29,004 nt of DNA from DASYRM01 sp036004405 (lineage in GTDB: Bacteria; Acidobacteriota; Vicinamibacteria; Vicinamibacterales; UBA2999): the NCBI GenBank assembly GCA_036004405.1, contig DASYRM010000234.1:1-29004 (forward strand), written 5' to 3'. The position numbers and the translations under genes were made by a program. How positions within the stretch are numbered: position 1 is the first letter of the stretch; every line of letters starts with the position of its first letter. Positions 13,944-21,025 of this stretch are shown in pieces. The notes below the pieces were generated by a model that was not told the DNA's origin, searched no databases, and saw nothing but the letters and a program-made list of their open reading frames with translations.

Positions 13944-14495
13944 CTACTCCGCGAAAATATCGGAGAGTTTCAGCTCGAGCCCCGGTAGGAGCGGCGTGGT
14001 CAATACGTCGCCAAGGTCGAGCGACAGTTCATCGGCGCCCAGATACTTCCGGCTCTGCAGTGGATAGACGCGCACGACGTCGACATCCGGATCGACGACC
14101 CAGTATTCGGCGACGCTGAACCGTTCATACAGTTGGTGCTTGAGTTTCTCGTCGCGCCGCCGCGTACTCGGCGAACCGACTTCAACCACCAGATCCGGCG
14201 CGCCTTGGACGTTCTTGGCGGTCAACACCGCGCGCCTGGCCTCGCTGACGAACAACAAGTCCGGTTCGACGACGTCGAGATGGCTGAACACCACGTCGAG
14301 CGGCGCTGAATAGACCTTGCCGATTTGGCGCTCCTGCAGATAGTTCCAGATTCGGCCGTGCAGGTTTCCGCACACGGCCTGGTGCTTCAGGTTCGGTGAC
14401 GGCGTCACGTAATGCTCCCCGTCGATGAGCTCCTGCCGCTTCCCGTCGTCTGGGAAGAGCACGAAGTCGTCGTAGGTGAGCTTCACGCCCGTCAT
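13944..14495 (-). CDS. Uma2 family endonuclease (DUF820)
   Basis: 183 residues of the Uma2/DUF820 family, a restriction-endonuclease-like fold. Motifs: KLTYDDFVLFPDDGKRQELI with DGEHY (conserved Glu), LDVVEPDLLFVSEARR (Asp), GAPDLVVEVGSPSTRRRDE (E-x-V and following Arg/Asp), LYERFSVAEYWVVDPD. The family is common in cyanobacteria and in some high-GC soil bacteria. Its biological role is not established, though PD-(D/E)xK nuclease activity is predicted. The ATG at 14495 is seven bases after a TACAAT (14508-14503) with no Shine-Dalgarno. The gene lies 18 nt after the SRPBCC gene on the same strand. Confidence 0.87.
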   Translation of the reverse strand: MTGVKLTYDDFVLFPDDGKRQELIDGEHYVTPSPNLKHQAVCGNLHGRIWNYLQERQIGKVYSAPLDVVFSHLDVVEPDLLFVSEARRAVLTAKNVQGAPDLVVEVGSPSTRRRDEKLKHQLYERFSVAEYWVVDPDVDVVRVYPLQSRKYLGADELSLDLGDVLTTPLLPGLELKLSDIFAE

Positions 14496-14502
14496 GTCAC
14501 GA

Positions 14503-14508
14503 ATTGTA
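14503..14508 (-). promoter_or_regulatory. -10-like box close to the Uma2 start
   Basis: TACAAT on the minus strand, separated by seven bases from the ATG at 14495. No Shine-Dalgarno is seen between them. Same arrangement as at 9853 and at the ArsR gene. Confidence 0.4.
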
Positions 14509-14513
14509 CGACC

Positions 14514-15305
14514 CTAGGCGCCGGTCTTTGGCGGGTTCCAGAAACCGGTCACCGACTCGATGCGGCCGTGGTGGCCGAGCGCAAAGACGTTGGTGCCGCG
14601 GCCGCGCTCGCTGCCGTCGGCCGCGCGTGCCACCCAGTCGGCCAGCACCGTGCCCTGGCAGTGCCGGACGTCGCCCTCCCGTTCGAGCCGCATGCCTGGC
14701 ATGAACTTGTGCACCGCGGCCAGATGCGGGCGCAGGTCGGAGATGCCGTCGATCAGGCTGAAACGATCCCGGAATCGCACGTCTTCGGTGGCGAGGCGAT
14801 TGAGCAGCGCCTCGCGCTTGACGGTGTCTGGCTCGGACCACGCGGCGAACCATCCATCCACCGCGGTGCTCGCGCCGGCGTGCACGTCGTTGGCCACCAG
14901 GTTGCCGAACAGGGAGAGCTGGAAGCGCCAGCCCTGCACCATCTCGTCGCGCACCTTCTCGTCGGCGAACACGTGTGAGAGGTCGAGGCGCGTACCCTGC
15001 TGATCGTCTTCGAGCCGGATGGTCACCACCGACGCGCCCACCGGCATGGGCGTGCCGCTCACGTAGCCGTAGGTGAAGACCAGCCGCGCCGGCGGGTCGA
15101 TCTCGAGGATCTCGCCGGCCACCTGCACCCCGCCGGGATGGACGATCTGCACCGCTCCGCCCGCGCGGGGGTCGATGGTCGAGCCCTGGCCCCACCAGCG
15201 CGCCCAGCGCGTGCTGTCGGTGAAGTAGTTGAAGACGGTGTCGCGCGCCGCGTGGATGAGGATGCTGCGGTCGAGACGATGGGGCATCGCAAGCGTGGTC
15301 GTCAT
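14514..15305 (-). CDS. SRPBCC (AHSA1-type) protein fused to an NTF2/SnoaL-like domain
   Basis: 263 residues. The N-terminal about 150 are an AHSA1/SRPBCC domain: DRSILIHAARDTVFNYFTDS, RWARWWGQGSTIDPRAGG, GVQVAGEILEIDPPARLVFT, then the HVFADEKVRDEMVQGWRFQL end helix. From about residue 150 a second unit (STAVDGWFAAWSEPDTVKRE through RFRDRFSLIDGISDLRPHL) resembles a SnoaL/NTF2-like small-ligand domain. SRPBCC proteins bind hydrophobic ligands or act as chaperone co-factors. The fusion and the ArsR gene 79 nt upstream form the widespread ArsR-SRPBCC pair, in which the regulator controls the ligand-binding protein. The ligand is unknown. Confidence 0.82.
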   Translation of the reverse strand: MTTTLAMPHRLDRSILIHAARDTVFNYFTDSTRWARWWGQGSTIDPRAGGAVQIVHPGGVQVAGEILEIDPPARLVFTYGYVSGTPMPVGASVVTIRLEDDQQGTRLDLSHVFADEKVRDEMVQGWRFQLSLFGNLVANDVHAGASTAVDGWFAAWSEPDTVKREALLNRLATEDVRFRDRFSLIDGISDLRPHLAAVHKFMPGMRLEREGDVRHCQGTVLADWVARAADGSERGRGTNVFALGHHGRIESVTGFWNPPKTGA

Positions 15306-15384
15306 GTCAGTTCATCTCCTGCGCGTCCCGCTCGTCGCGGGCCGCGCGCAGTGTCTGGCAAACCGGCTTAACGCCGGTTCGCGA

Positions 15385-15720
15385 TTAATGGCGCGGCTTC
15401 GGCCCGCGGCGGGTGCTTTCGAACTCGGCCTGGATCTTGAGGCGCCACAGCGCGTCGGCCCACATCTGCTCGAGCAGCTCGCCCACGGGCCCGAGCCGTT
15501 CCCGATGGACGCGGTAGTAGCGGTGGCGCCCCGCCGGCCGCACGCTCACCAGCCCCGCCTTCGCCAGCGCCCGGAGCTGCAACGACACGGCGCCGAACGT
15601 CACGTCGGGGAAGGCCGCGTTGATGGCGCCGGCCGTGAGCTCCTCGTTCCAGAGCAGCCGGAGGATTTCCCGGCGCCGCGGCGAGGCGATTGCGGAAAGG
15701 AGGGCCGGATCCAGCGGCAC
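15385..15720 (-). CDS. ArsR-family winged-helix repressor
   Basis: 111 residues. Winged HTH: PLDPALLSAIASPRRREILR, LLWNEELTAGAINAAFPDV, TFGAVSLQLRALAKAGLVSV, RPAGRHRYYRVHRERL. No metal-binding cysteine motif is present, so it belongs to the non-metal group often paired with SRPBCC genes. Starts with GTG at 15720, seven bases after a -10-like TAAAGT, and there is no Shine-Dalgarno, which suggests a leaderless message. It probably represses itself and the SRPBCC gene; the A+T-rich promoter region upstream contains the near-symmetrical TTTAGTTTGATATAAA that could be its operator. Confidence 0.87.
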   Translation of the reverse strand: MPLDPALLSAIASPRRREILRLLWNEELTAGAINAAFPDVTFGAVSLQLRALAKAGLVSVRPAGRHRYYRVHRERLGPVGELLEQMWADALWRLKIQAEFESTRRGPKPRH

Positions 15721-15727
15721 GCACGAT

Positions 15728-15755
15728 ACTTTATATCAAACTAAAATGTTGTCAA
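15728..15755 (-). promoter_or_regulatory. Promoter of the arsR-SRPBCC operon
   Basis: On the minus strand TTGACA (15755-15750), 16-bp spacer, TAAAGT (15733-15728); TATAAA overlaps the latter with a 14-bp spacer. The region is much richer in A+T than its surroundings. Predicted transcription start is at or next to the GTG at 15720. Confidence 0.6.
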
Positions 15756-15763
15756 GCGGTCCC

Positions 15764-15781
15764 CACCTGACCCACCTGACC
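15764..15781. repeat. Two 9-bp tandem repeats
   Basis: CACCTGACC twice in a row in the gap between the ArsR promoter and the aldehyde dehydrogenase gene. The same core (ACCTGAC) is repeated three times at 26541-26567. Confidence 0.7.
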
Positions 15782-15830
15782 CCTTTGGGGCGTTGACCAT
15801 TCAGAATCGCCCAACGTACAAAGGTGGGTC

Positions 15831-17327
15831 GTGCCAGCCACGGAATCCCTCACCTCATTTCAAATGTTCATCGACGGGCAGTGGACCGATGCCGCCCGCC
15901 GGGACGTGTTCGAATCCGACGACCCTTACCTGGGCAAGCCGTGGGCGCTCATCGCCCGCGGAACCGCCGACGACGCTGATCGCGCCGTCCGGGCGGCGCA
16001 CCGGGCGCTTACGACGGGGGAGTGGCCGAAGCTGACGGCGTCGAAGCGGGGCGCGCTGCTGCGGCGGCTCGGCGACCTCGTCGCGGAGCACGCGGCGCTC
16101 CTGGCTGGCCTCGAGGTGCGCGACAACGGCAAGCTCTTCGCCGAGATGAGCGCGCAGTGCGCCTACATTCCGCAGTGGTACCACTACTACGGCGGCCTGG
16201 CCGACAAGGTCGAAGGGGCGGTGCTCCCCACCGACAAGCCCGACACGTTCAACTTCACGCGCTACGAGCCGCTCGGCGTGGTGGTGGCGATCGTTCCCTG
16301 GAACTCGCCGCTGATGCTCATGACCTGGAAGCTGGCGCCCGCGCTCGCCGCCGGCAACACGGTCGTGATCAAGCCGTCGGAATTCACCTCGGCGTCCACG
16401 CTCCAGTTCATGAAGCTGGTGCAGGAGGCAGGATTCCCGCCCGGCGTCGTCAACGTCGTCACGGGGTTCGGGCCGGATCTCGGCTCGGCACTCGTCGAGC
16501 ACCCGCTGGTGGCCAAAGTGGCCTTCACGGGATCGGACGCCACCGGCCAGCGCGTCTACGAAGCTGCCGCGCGCGGGATGAAGCACGTATCGATGGAGCT
16601 TGGCGGCAAGTCGCCGAATATCGTGTTCGCGGATGCCGACCTCGACAACGCCATCAAGGGCGTCATCTCCGGGATCTTCGCCGCGACGGGGCAGACCTGC
16701 ATCGCCGGCTCGCGGCTGCTGGTGCAGGAGAGCATCCACGACCAGTTCCTCGAGAAGCTGGTGGCGTTCGCCAAGACGGCCCGGATGGGCAATCCGATGG
16801 ACCCGGGGACCCAGATCGGCCCGGTCACCAACCTGCCGCAGCTCGAGAAGATCCTCAAGTACATCGACATCGCCAAGCACGAGGGCGCGCGCACCGAGCT
16901 GGGCGGCGCCCGCGCGTCGCGGCCCGAGTGCGGCAACGGCTGGTTCGTGGAGCCGACGATCTTCTCCGGTGTCCGGAACTCCATGCGGATCGCGCAGGAG
17001 GAAGTGTTCGGGCCGGTGCTCTCGGTGATCCCGTTCAAGGACGACGACGAGGCGATTGCCATCGGCAACGACGTGGTCTATGGCCTGGCGGCGGGCGTCT
17101 GGACCCAGAACCTCCGCCGCGCGCTGGTGATGTCCGAGAAGCTGCAGGCGGGCACCGTGTGGGTGAACACCTATCGCGCGGTGAGCTATCTGTCGCCGTT
17201 CGGCGGCTACAAGCGTTCGGGCCTGGGGCGCGAGAGCGGCCAGGAGATGATCAAGGAATACATGCAGGTGAAGAGCGTCTGGATTTCGACCGCGACCGAC
17301 GTTCCCAATCCGTTCATTCAGAGATAA
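15831..17327 (+). CDS. NAD(P)-dependent aldehyde dehydrogenase
   Basis: 498 residues of the ALDH superfamily. It oxidises an aldehyde to its carboxylate. NAD-binding VVVAIVPWNSPLMLMTWKLA, VVIKPSEFTS and AFTGSDATGQRVYEAA are followed by catalytic Glu256 in SMELGGKSPNIVFADAD and nucleophile Cys290 in FAATGQTCIAGSR. The C-terminal EEVFGPVLSVIPF and SPFGGYKRSGLGRESG motifs are intact. GTG at 15831 has AAGGTGGG just upstream. No signal peptide, so cytoplasmic. It heads a six-gene plus-strand run with a hydroxyisobutyrate-dehydrogenase-like enzyme, which suggests alcohol-aldehyde-acid steps of one pathway. The substrate is not evident from the sequence. Confidence 0.93.
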   Translation: MPATESLTSFQMFIDGQWTDAARRDVFESDDPYLGKPWALIARGTADDADRAVRAAHRALTTGEWPKLTASKRGALLRRLGDLVAEHAALLAGLEVRDNGKLFAEMSAQCAYIPQWYHYYGGLADKVEGAVLPTDKPDTFNFTRYEPLGVVVAIVPWNSPLMLMTWKLAPALAAGNTVVIKPSEFTSASTLQFMKLVQEAGFPPGVVNVVTGFGPDLGSALVEHPLVAKVAFTGSDATGQRVYEAAARGMKHVSMELGGKSPNIVFADADLDNAIKGVISGIFAATGQTCIAGSRLLVQESIHDQFLEKLVAFAKTARMGNPMDPGTQIGPVTNLPQLEKILKYIDIAKHEGARTELGGARASRPECGNGWFVEPTIFSGVRNSMRIAQEEVFGPVLSVIPFKDDDEAIAIGNDVVYGLAAGVWTQNLRRALVMSEKLQAGTVWVNTYRAVSYLSPFGGYKRSGLGRESGQEMIKEYMQVKSVWISTATDVPNPFIQR

Positions 17328-17331
17328 CAGT

Positions 17332-17423
17332 GGCAGAGAAGGCAGAGAAGGCAGAGATGGCAGAGATGGGAAAACACGAGTTCTCCCTTCTCCGCTTTCT
17401 CTGCCCTCTCCGCTTTCTCCGCC
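17332..17423. repeat. 9-bp tandem repeat with complementary pyrimidine tract
   Basis: GGCAGAGAA twice then GGCAGAGAT twice (17332-17367) on a purine-rich strand. A pyrimidine-rich stretch follows (about 17381-17423; CTTTCTCTGCC, CGCTTTCTCC) that can pair with it imperfectly, giving a large purine-pyrimidine hairpin between two genes. It could attenuate or stabilise the mRNA; nothing in it encodes protein. Confidence 0.6.
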
Positions 17424-17445
17424 CCACTCTTCAACAGGAGTCTTC

Positions 17446-18327
17446 GTGGCACTTCTAGGTTTCGTGGGCGTCGGCCGCATGGGCGGTCCGATGGCGTCGC
17501 GGCTGCTCGATGCGGGGCACTCGCTGGTGATCTTCGACACGAACGCGGCGGTGATGAAGCCGCTGGCGGATCGCGGCGCGACGATTGCGTCGTCGCCCGC
17601 CGAGGTCGCGTCGAAGGCGGAGGTGGTGTTCCTGAGCCTGCCGACGCCGCCGGTACTGCAGGCGGTGGCCATCGACGGCGTGCTCCAGGGCACGGCGGTC
17701 AAGACGATGATCGACCTCTCGACCACCGGGCCAAGCGTCGCCAAGGTCGTGGCCAAAGCCGCCGGCGACAAGGGGGTGGCCTGGGTGGACTCGCCGGTGA
17801 GTGGTGGCATCACTGGCGCCACCAAGGGCACGCTGGCGGTGATGGTGTCGTGCCCGAAGGCCGTGTTCGAGCAGGTCGATCCGCTGCTCAAGATCTTCGG
17901 CACGACGTTCCACGTGGGCGAGAAGCCGGGTCTGGCGCAGATTGCCAAGCTCGCGAACAACCTGCTGGCGGCCTCGGCCATCGTGCTGACGTCGGAGGCC
18001 GTGGTGATGGGCGTGAAGGCGGGCCTCGACGCCAAGGTGCTGATCGACATCATCAACGCCGGCAGCGGCCGCAACAGCGCGTCGCAGGACAAGTTCCCGC
18101 GGGCCATCCTGCCGCGCACGTTCGATTTCGGGTTTGCCACCGGCCTCTCGTACAAGGACGTGCGGCTGTGCCTCGAGGAGTCCGAGGCGCTCGGCGTGCC
18201 GATGGTGGCGGGCGCGGCGGTGCGGCAGATGCTGGCCATCACCAACGCGAAGTTCGGGCCCGATTCCGACTTCACCTCGATCGCGAAGGTCGTGGAGGAG
18301 TGGGCGGGCGTGGAAATCAAGGGCTGA
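17446..18327 (+). CDS. 3-hydroxyisobutyrate dehydrogenase-like NAD(P)-dependent oxidoreductase
   Basis: 293 residues of the beta-hydroxyacid dehydrogenase family. The N-terminal Rossmann fold starts LGFVGVGRMGGPMASRLLDA (G-x-G-x-x-G), the substrate motif is DSPVSGGITGATKGTLA and the catalytic lysine lies in AQIAKLANNLLAA. The C-terminal helical domain is complete (SYKDVRLCLEESEALGVPM). Family enzymes oxidise 3-hydroxyisobutyrate, tartronate semialdehyde, 6-phosphogluconate-like or similar hydroxyacids. GTG at 17446 with AGGAG about 9 nt upstream. It belongs to the catabolic run; a second, clearly different paralogue is at 26532-25651. Confidence 0.88.
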   Translation: MALLGFVGVGRMGGPMASRLLDAGHSLVIFDTNAAVMKPLADRGATIASSPAEVASKAEVVFLSLPTPPVLQAVAIDGVLQGTAVKTMIDLSTTGPSVAKVVAKAAGDKGVAWVDSPVSGGITGATKGTLAVMVSCPKAVFEQVDPLLKIFGTTFHVGEKPGLAQIAKLANNLLAASAIVLTSEAVVMGVKAGLDAKVLIDIINAGSGRNSASQDKFPRAILPRTFDFGFATGLSYKDVRLCLEESEALGVPMVAGAAVRQMLAITNAKFGPDSDFTSIAKVVEEWAGVEIKG

Positions 18328-18338
18328 TACGTACGTAG

Positions 18339-18358
18339 GGGCCACCTTCAGGTGGCCC
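18339..18358. repeat. 20-nt stem-loop (GGGC/TTYA family)
   Basis: GGGCCACC, loop TTCA, GGTGGCCC with GTACGTAG just before. Identical to the 8089-8108 element (read on its minus strand) apart from one compensating G:C to A:T stem change and the second loop pyrimidine. It lies between two co-directional genes, so it is more likely a processing or stabilising element than a full terminator. Confidence 0.65.
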
Positions 18359-18377
18359 GTGAGGAGAATTCGGAATC

Positions 18378-18758
18378 ATGGACAAGGCAACGTTCGAGTT
18401 GGGGCGTGAGATTCGGAGCTCGGTGCTGGGCAAGGAGTTCGTGGACGCGGCGTTCAAGGCGGCCGACGACTTCAACATGCCGATGCAGGAGCTCGTCACC
18501 GAGTACTGCTGGGGCGCGGTATGGGGCCGCCCGGGTCTCGACAAGAAGCAGCGGAGCATGCTGAATCTGGCGATGATCAGCTGCCTGAACCGTCCGCACG
18601 AGCTGCGGCTGCACATCGCCGGCGCTCTCAAGAACGGCGTCAGCCGCGACGAGATCCGCGAGGTCTTCATGCAGGTGGCGATCTATGCCGGCGTCCCCGC
18701 TGGCGTAGACTCCTTCCGCGCGGCCAAGGAAGTGTTCGAGAAGATCGACGGGAAGTAG
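18378..18758 (+). CDS. Carboxymuconolactone decarboxylase (AhpD-like) family protein
   Basis: 126 residues matching the CMD family: FNMPMQELVTEYCWGAVWGR, PGLDKKQRSMLNLAMISCLN, PHELRLHIAGALKNGVSRDE and IREVFMQVAIYAGVPAG. The AhpD-type C-x-x-C pair is absent, so this is of the 4-carboxymuconolactone decarboxylase/PcaC type rather than a peroxidase reductant. PcaC enzymes decarboxylate a muconolactone intermediate in protocatechuate breakdown. Here the family match is good but the substrate is inferred. ATG at 18378 has GGAG 11 nt upstream. Cytoplasmic; lies between the hydroxyisobutyrate-type dehydrogenase and the cyclase. Confidence 0.87.
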   Translation: MDKATFELGREIRSSVLGKEFVDAAFKAADDFNMPMQELVTEYCWGAVWGRPGLDKKQRSMLNLAMISCLNRPHELRLHIAGALKNGVSRDEIREVFMQVAIYAGVPAGVDSFRAAKEVFEKIDGK

Positions 18759-18781
18759 GGGGACGGACGGGAGATGGCTCC

Positions 18782-19729
18782 ATGAAGAGCACGATCCGCA
18801 TCACGGCGGTAGCGGCGGCGTCATTTCTCGTCGGCGCCCTGGCCAGCACGGTCACGATCGGGCAGGACAAGTGGTATCCGTCGCGCTGGGGCGCCGCCGA
18901 TCAGCGCGGCGCCGCCAACCGCATCACGCCGGCCAAGGTGCTCGATGCGAAGGCGATGATCACCAAGGGCACCATCTATCAGCTGGGCCGCACGTACGAG
19001 GCCGGGATGCCGCTCTATGGCACCCGGCACTACAGCCTGAAGATCCCGTACGCCTTCCAGATGCCCGGGAAGAACCAGGCGAACTACCACGACGACATCA
19101 TCAGCGGCGAGCTGGCGCAGATTGGCACCCAGTTCGACGGGCTGGGCCATCTGGGGATCGGCGAGCTGTTCTACAACGGCAACAAGAAGTCTGATTTCGT
19201 CACCCCCGACGGGTTCAAGAAGCTCGGCGTGGAAAACGTCGGTGCCATCGTGACGCGCGGCGTGCTCATCGACGTGGCGAAGTACAAGGGCGTGCCGCGG
19301 CTGCAAAGCCCGTACGAAATCACCGTTGCGGACCTCACCGGGGCGCTGCAGCGCGAAAAGATGGAGATCAAGCCGGGCGACGTGGTGCTGATCCACACCG
19401 GCTGGGGCTCGCTGTGGATGAAGGACAACGCGAAGTTCAACGCCAGCTCGCCGGGCATCGGCGTCCCGGCTGGCCAGTGGCTCGCGAGCAAGGAGATCGT
19501 CGTCGTCGGCTCCGACAACTGGGGCGTCGAGGCGTTTCCCAATCCCGATCCCAATCTCACGGCGCCGGTGCACCAGTTGATGCTCGCCAAGAACGGCATC
19601 TACCTGCACGAGAACCTGGCCACCGAGGAGCTGGCGCGCGACGGCGTCTACGAGTTCGCCTACATCTTCGCGCCGCTCAAGCTCAAAGGCGCGACGGGAT
19701 CGCCCGGCAATCCGATCGCCATTCGGTGA
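18782..19729 (+). CDS. Cyclase family protein (kynurenine formamidase-like), exported
   Basis: 315 residues. N-terminal signal-like segment (IRITAVAAASFLVGALAST) suggests export. The cyclase/formamidase (PF04199) core follows: WGAADQRGAANRITPAKVLD, a metal motif variant GTQFDGLGHLGIGELFYNG in place of HxGTHxDxPxH, then KPGDVVLIHTGWGSLWM and VVGSDNWGVEAFPNP. The variant keeps Asp and a final His but has Gln where the family usually has His. Members hydrolyse amides or lactones. The ATG at 18782 is preferred because homology and the signal begin there; the frame upstream is the out-of-frame reading of the CMD gene. The stop is four bases before the next ATG, so this gene and the sorbosone dehydrogenase are cotranscribed. 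Confidence 0.85.
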   Translation: MKSTIRITAVAAASFLVGALASTVTIGQDKWYPSRWGAADQRGAANRITPAKVLDAKAMITKGTIYQLGRTYEAGMPLYGTRHYSLKIPYAFQMPGKNQANYHDDIISGELAQIGTQFDGLGHLGIGELFYNGNKKSDFVTPDGFKKLGVENVGAIVTRGVLIDVAKYKGVPRLQSPYEITVADLTGALQREKMEIKPGDVVLIHTGWGSLWMKDNAKFNASSPGIGVPAGQWLASKEIVVVGSDNWGVEAFPNPDPNLTAPVHQLMLAKNGIYLHENLATEELARDGVYEFAYIFAPLKLKGATGSPGNPIAIR

Positions 19730-19733
19730 CGTC

Positions 19734-20933
19734 ATGAAGCGAGCCGGCATCGTCATCGCGCTGTTGGTCGTGGCTGGAGCCGGTGTGTGGGCGCAGCGTG
19801 GCGTTCCCATTGGCGTCCCGCGTGCTCCGATCGGCGAGGGCCCGTGGGTGCTCGACACCGCCGAGCAGCACAAGATCAAGGTCTCGATCGTGGCGGGTGG
19901 TCTGGTCAACCCGTGGAGCATGGCGTGGCTGCCCGACGGAGGCATCCTCATTACCGAGCGCCCCGGCCGCTTGCGGCTGCTGCACAAGGACGGTGTGCTC
20001 GACGCCACGCCCATCAGCGGCGTGCCGATGGTGAAGGCGCAGCGGCTGTCGGGTCTGATGGACGTGGTCCTGCACCCGCGCTTTGCCGAGAACCATCTCG
20101 TCTACCTCACCTACAACCGGGGGCGCGCCTCGGACGGTCTGATGACCACCGCACTGGCGCGCGGACGCCTCGAGGGCATGGCGTTGACGGACGTGAAAGA
20201 GCTGTTCGTTGCCGAGCCGTGGTGGGACGGGGCTGGCGGATCGGCCTCGCGCCTCGCGTTCGGGCGCGACGGCATGCTCTACATGACCACCGGCTCGGGT
20301 GGCGGCGCGAACTTCGCCCAGGGGCAGGAGAAGAGCATTCACAAAGGCAAGATCCTGCGTCTCCGCGATGACGGCACGGTGCCCAAGGACAATCCGTTCG
20401 TCAACGACTCGTCGTTCAAGCCGGAGATCTACTCCTGGGGCCACCGCAACTCACTCGCCCTCATCGTCCACCCCGTTACCGGCGAGTTGTGGAACAGCGA
20501 GAACGGCCCCAACGGCGGTGACGAGGTCAACGTCGTCAAAGCGGGGAAGAACTACGGGTGGCCGGTGGTGAGCATGGGCCGCTCGTATGAAGGCCCATGG
20601 CAAGGCCGGTTCGAGAAGGACGGCATGGAAGGGCCGCTCGTGTACTGGATGCCCGCGATGGCGGTGGCAGGCATGGCGGTGTATACGGGAGACAAGTTCC
20701 CGGCGTGGAAGAACAATCTGCTCATCGGCGCGATGCGCGTCGGCGAGATTCCCAACACCGGCCACCTCGAGCGCGTGGTCTTCAACGACAAGACCGAGGA
20801 GATCCGCCGCGAGAGCCTGCTCTGGGAGTTGCGGCAGCGCATCCGCGACGTGCGTCAGGGCCCCGACGGGCTCTTGTATCTCCTGACCGACGAGAATCCC
20901 GGGGCGCTCCTCAAAATCGAGCCCGCTCCATAG
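19734..20933 (+). CDS. PQQ-dependent sugar/sorbosone dehydrogenase family protein
   Basis: 399 residues, a six-bladed beta-propeller of the soluble glucose/sorbosone dehydrogenase family (PF07995). Signal peptide MKRAGIVIALLVVAGAGVWA. Blade motifs: VNPWSMAWLPDGGILITERP, GRLRLLHKDG, GLMDVVLHPRF, LVYLTYNRG, GGSASRLAFGRDGMLYMTTG, KGKILRLRDDGTVPKDNPF, IYSWGHRNSLAL, NSENGPNGGDEVNVVKAGKN (the calcium/PQQ region) and DVRQGPDGLLYLLTDE. It oxidises an aldose or aldehyde in the periplasm. It starts four bases after the cyclase stop. Membership in the catabolic run suggests a role in the pathway's periplasmic steps; the substrate is unknown. Confidence 0.9.
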   Translation: MKRAGIVIALLVVAGAGVWAQRGVPIGVPRAPIGEGPWVLDTAEQHKIKVSIVAGGLVNPWSMAWLPDGGILITERPGRLRLLHKDGVLDATPISGVPMVKAQRLSGLMDVVLHPRFAENHLVYLTYNRGRASDGLMTTALARGRLEGMALTDVKELFVAEPWWDGAGGSASRLAFGRDGMLYMTTGSGGGANFAQGQEKSIHKGKILRLRDDGTVPKDNPFVNDSSFKPEIYSWGHRNSLALIVHPVTGELWNSENGPNGGDEVNVVKAGKNYGWPVVSMGRSYEGPWQGRFEKDGMEGPLVYWMPAMAVAGMAVYTGDKFPAWKNNLLIGAMRVGEIPNTGHLERVVFNDKTEEIRRESLLWELRQRIRDVRQGPDGLLYLLTDENPGALLKIEPAP

Positions 20934-21025
20934 GTACGTAGAGGCGCACCTTTCCGCCTTCGCTAAAGCTACGGCGGACCCACCGTAGCCTAGGCGGAGG
21001 TGGGCAGGTCCGCCTGGAGTGTCAC
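20934..21025. repeat. Multi-palindrome intergenic element
   Basis: Starts GTACGTAG like the element at 18331. Overlapping, mutually exclusive stems can form: TCCGCC (20953-20958) with GGCGGA (20973-20978), or CTACGG (20969-20974) with CCGTAG (20983-20988), or CCGCC with GGCGG at 20993-20997. It looks like a stem-loop of the GGGC/TTYA type interrupted by a second palindromic module. No ORF in it. Confidence 0.5.

Noticed and set aside
15764..15781. CRISPR-like repeat
   Set aside because: Units are 9 bp with no spacers; the same holds for the other tandem repeats.
15855..18320. 821-residue minus-strand open frame opposite the aldehyde dehydrogenase and hydroxyisobutyrate-type genes
   Set aside because: It is antisense to two clear enzymes with intact motifs, is rich in low-complexity Arg/His/Pro, and has no family signal. 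High G+C produces such frames.
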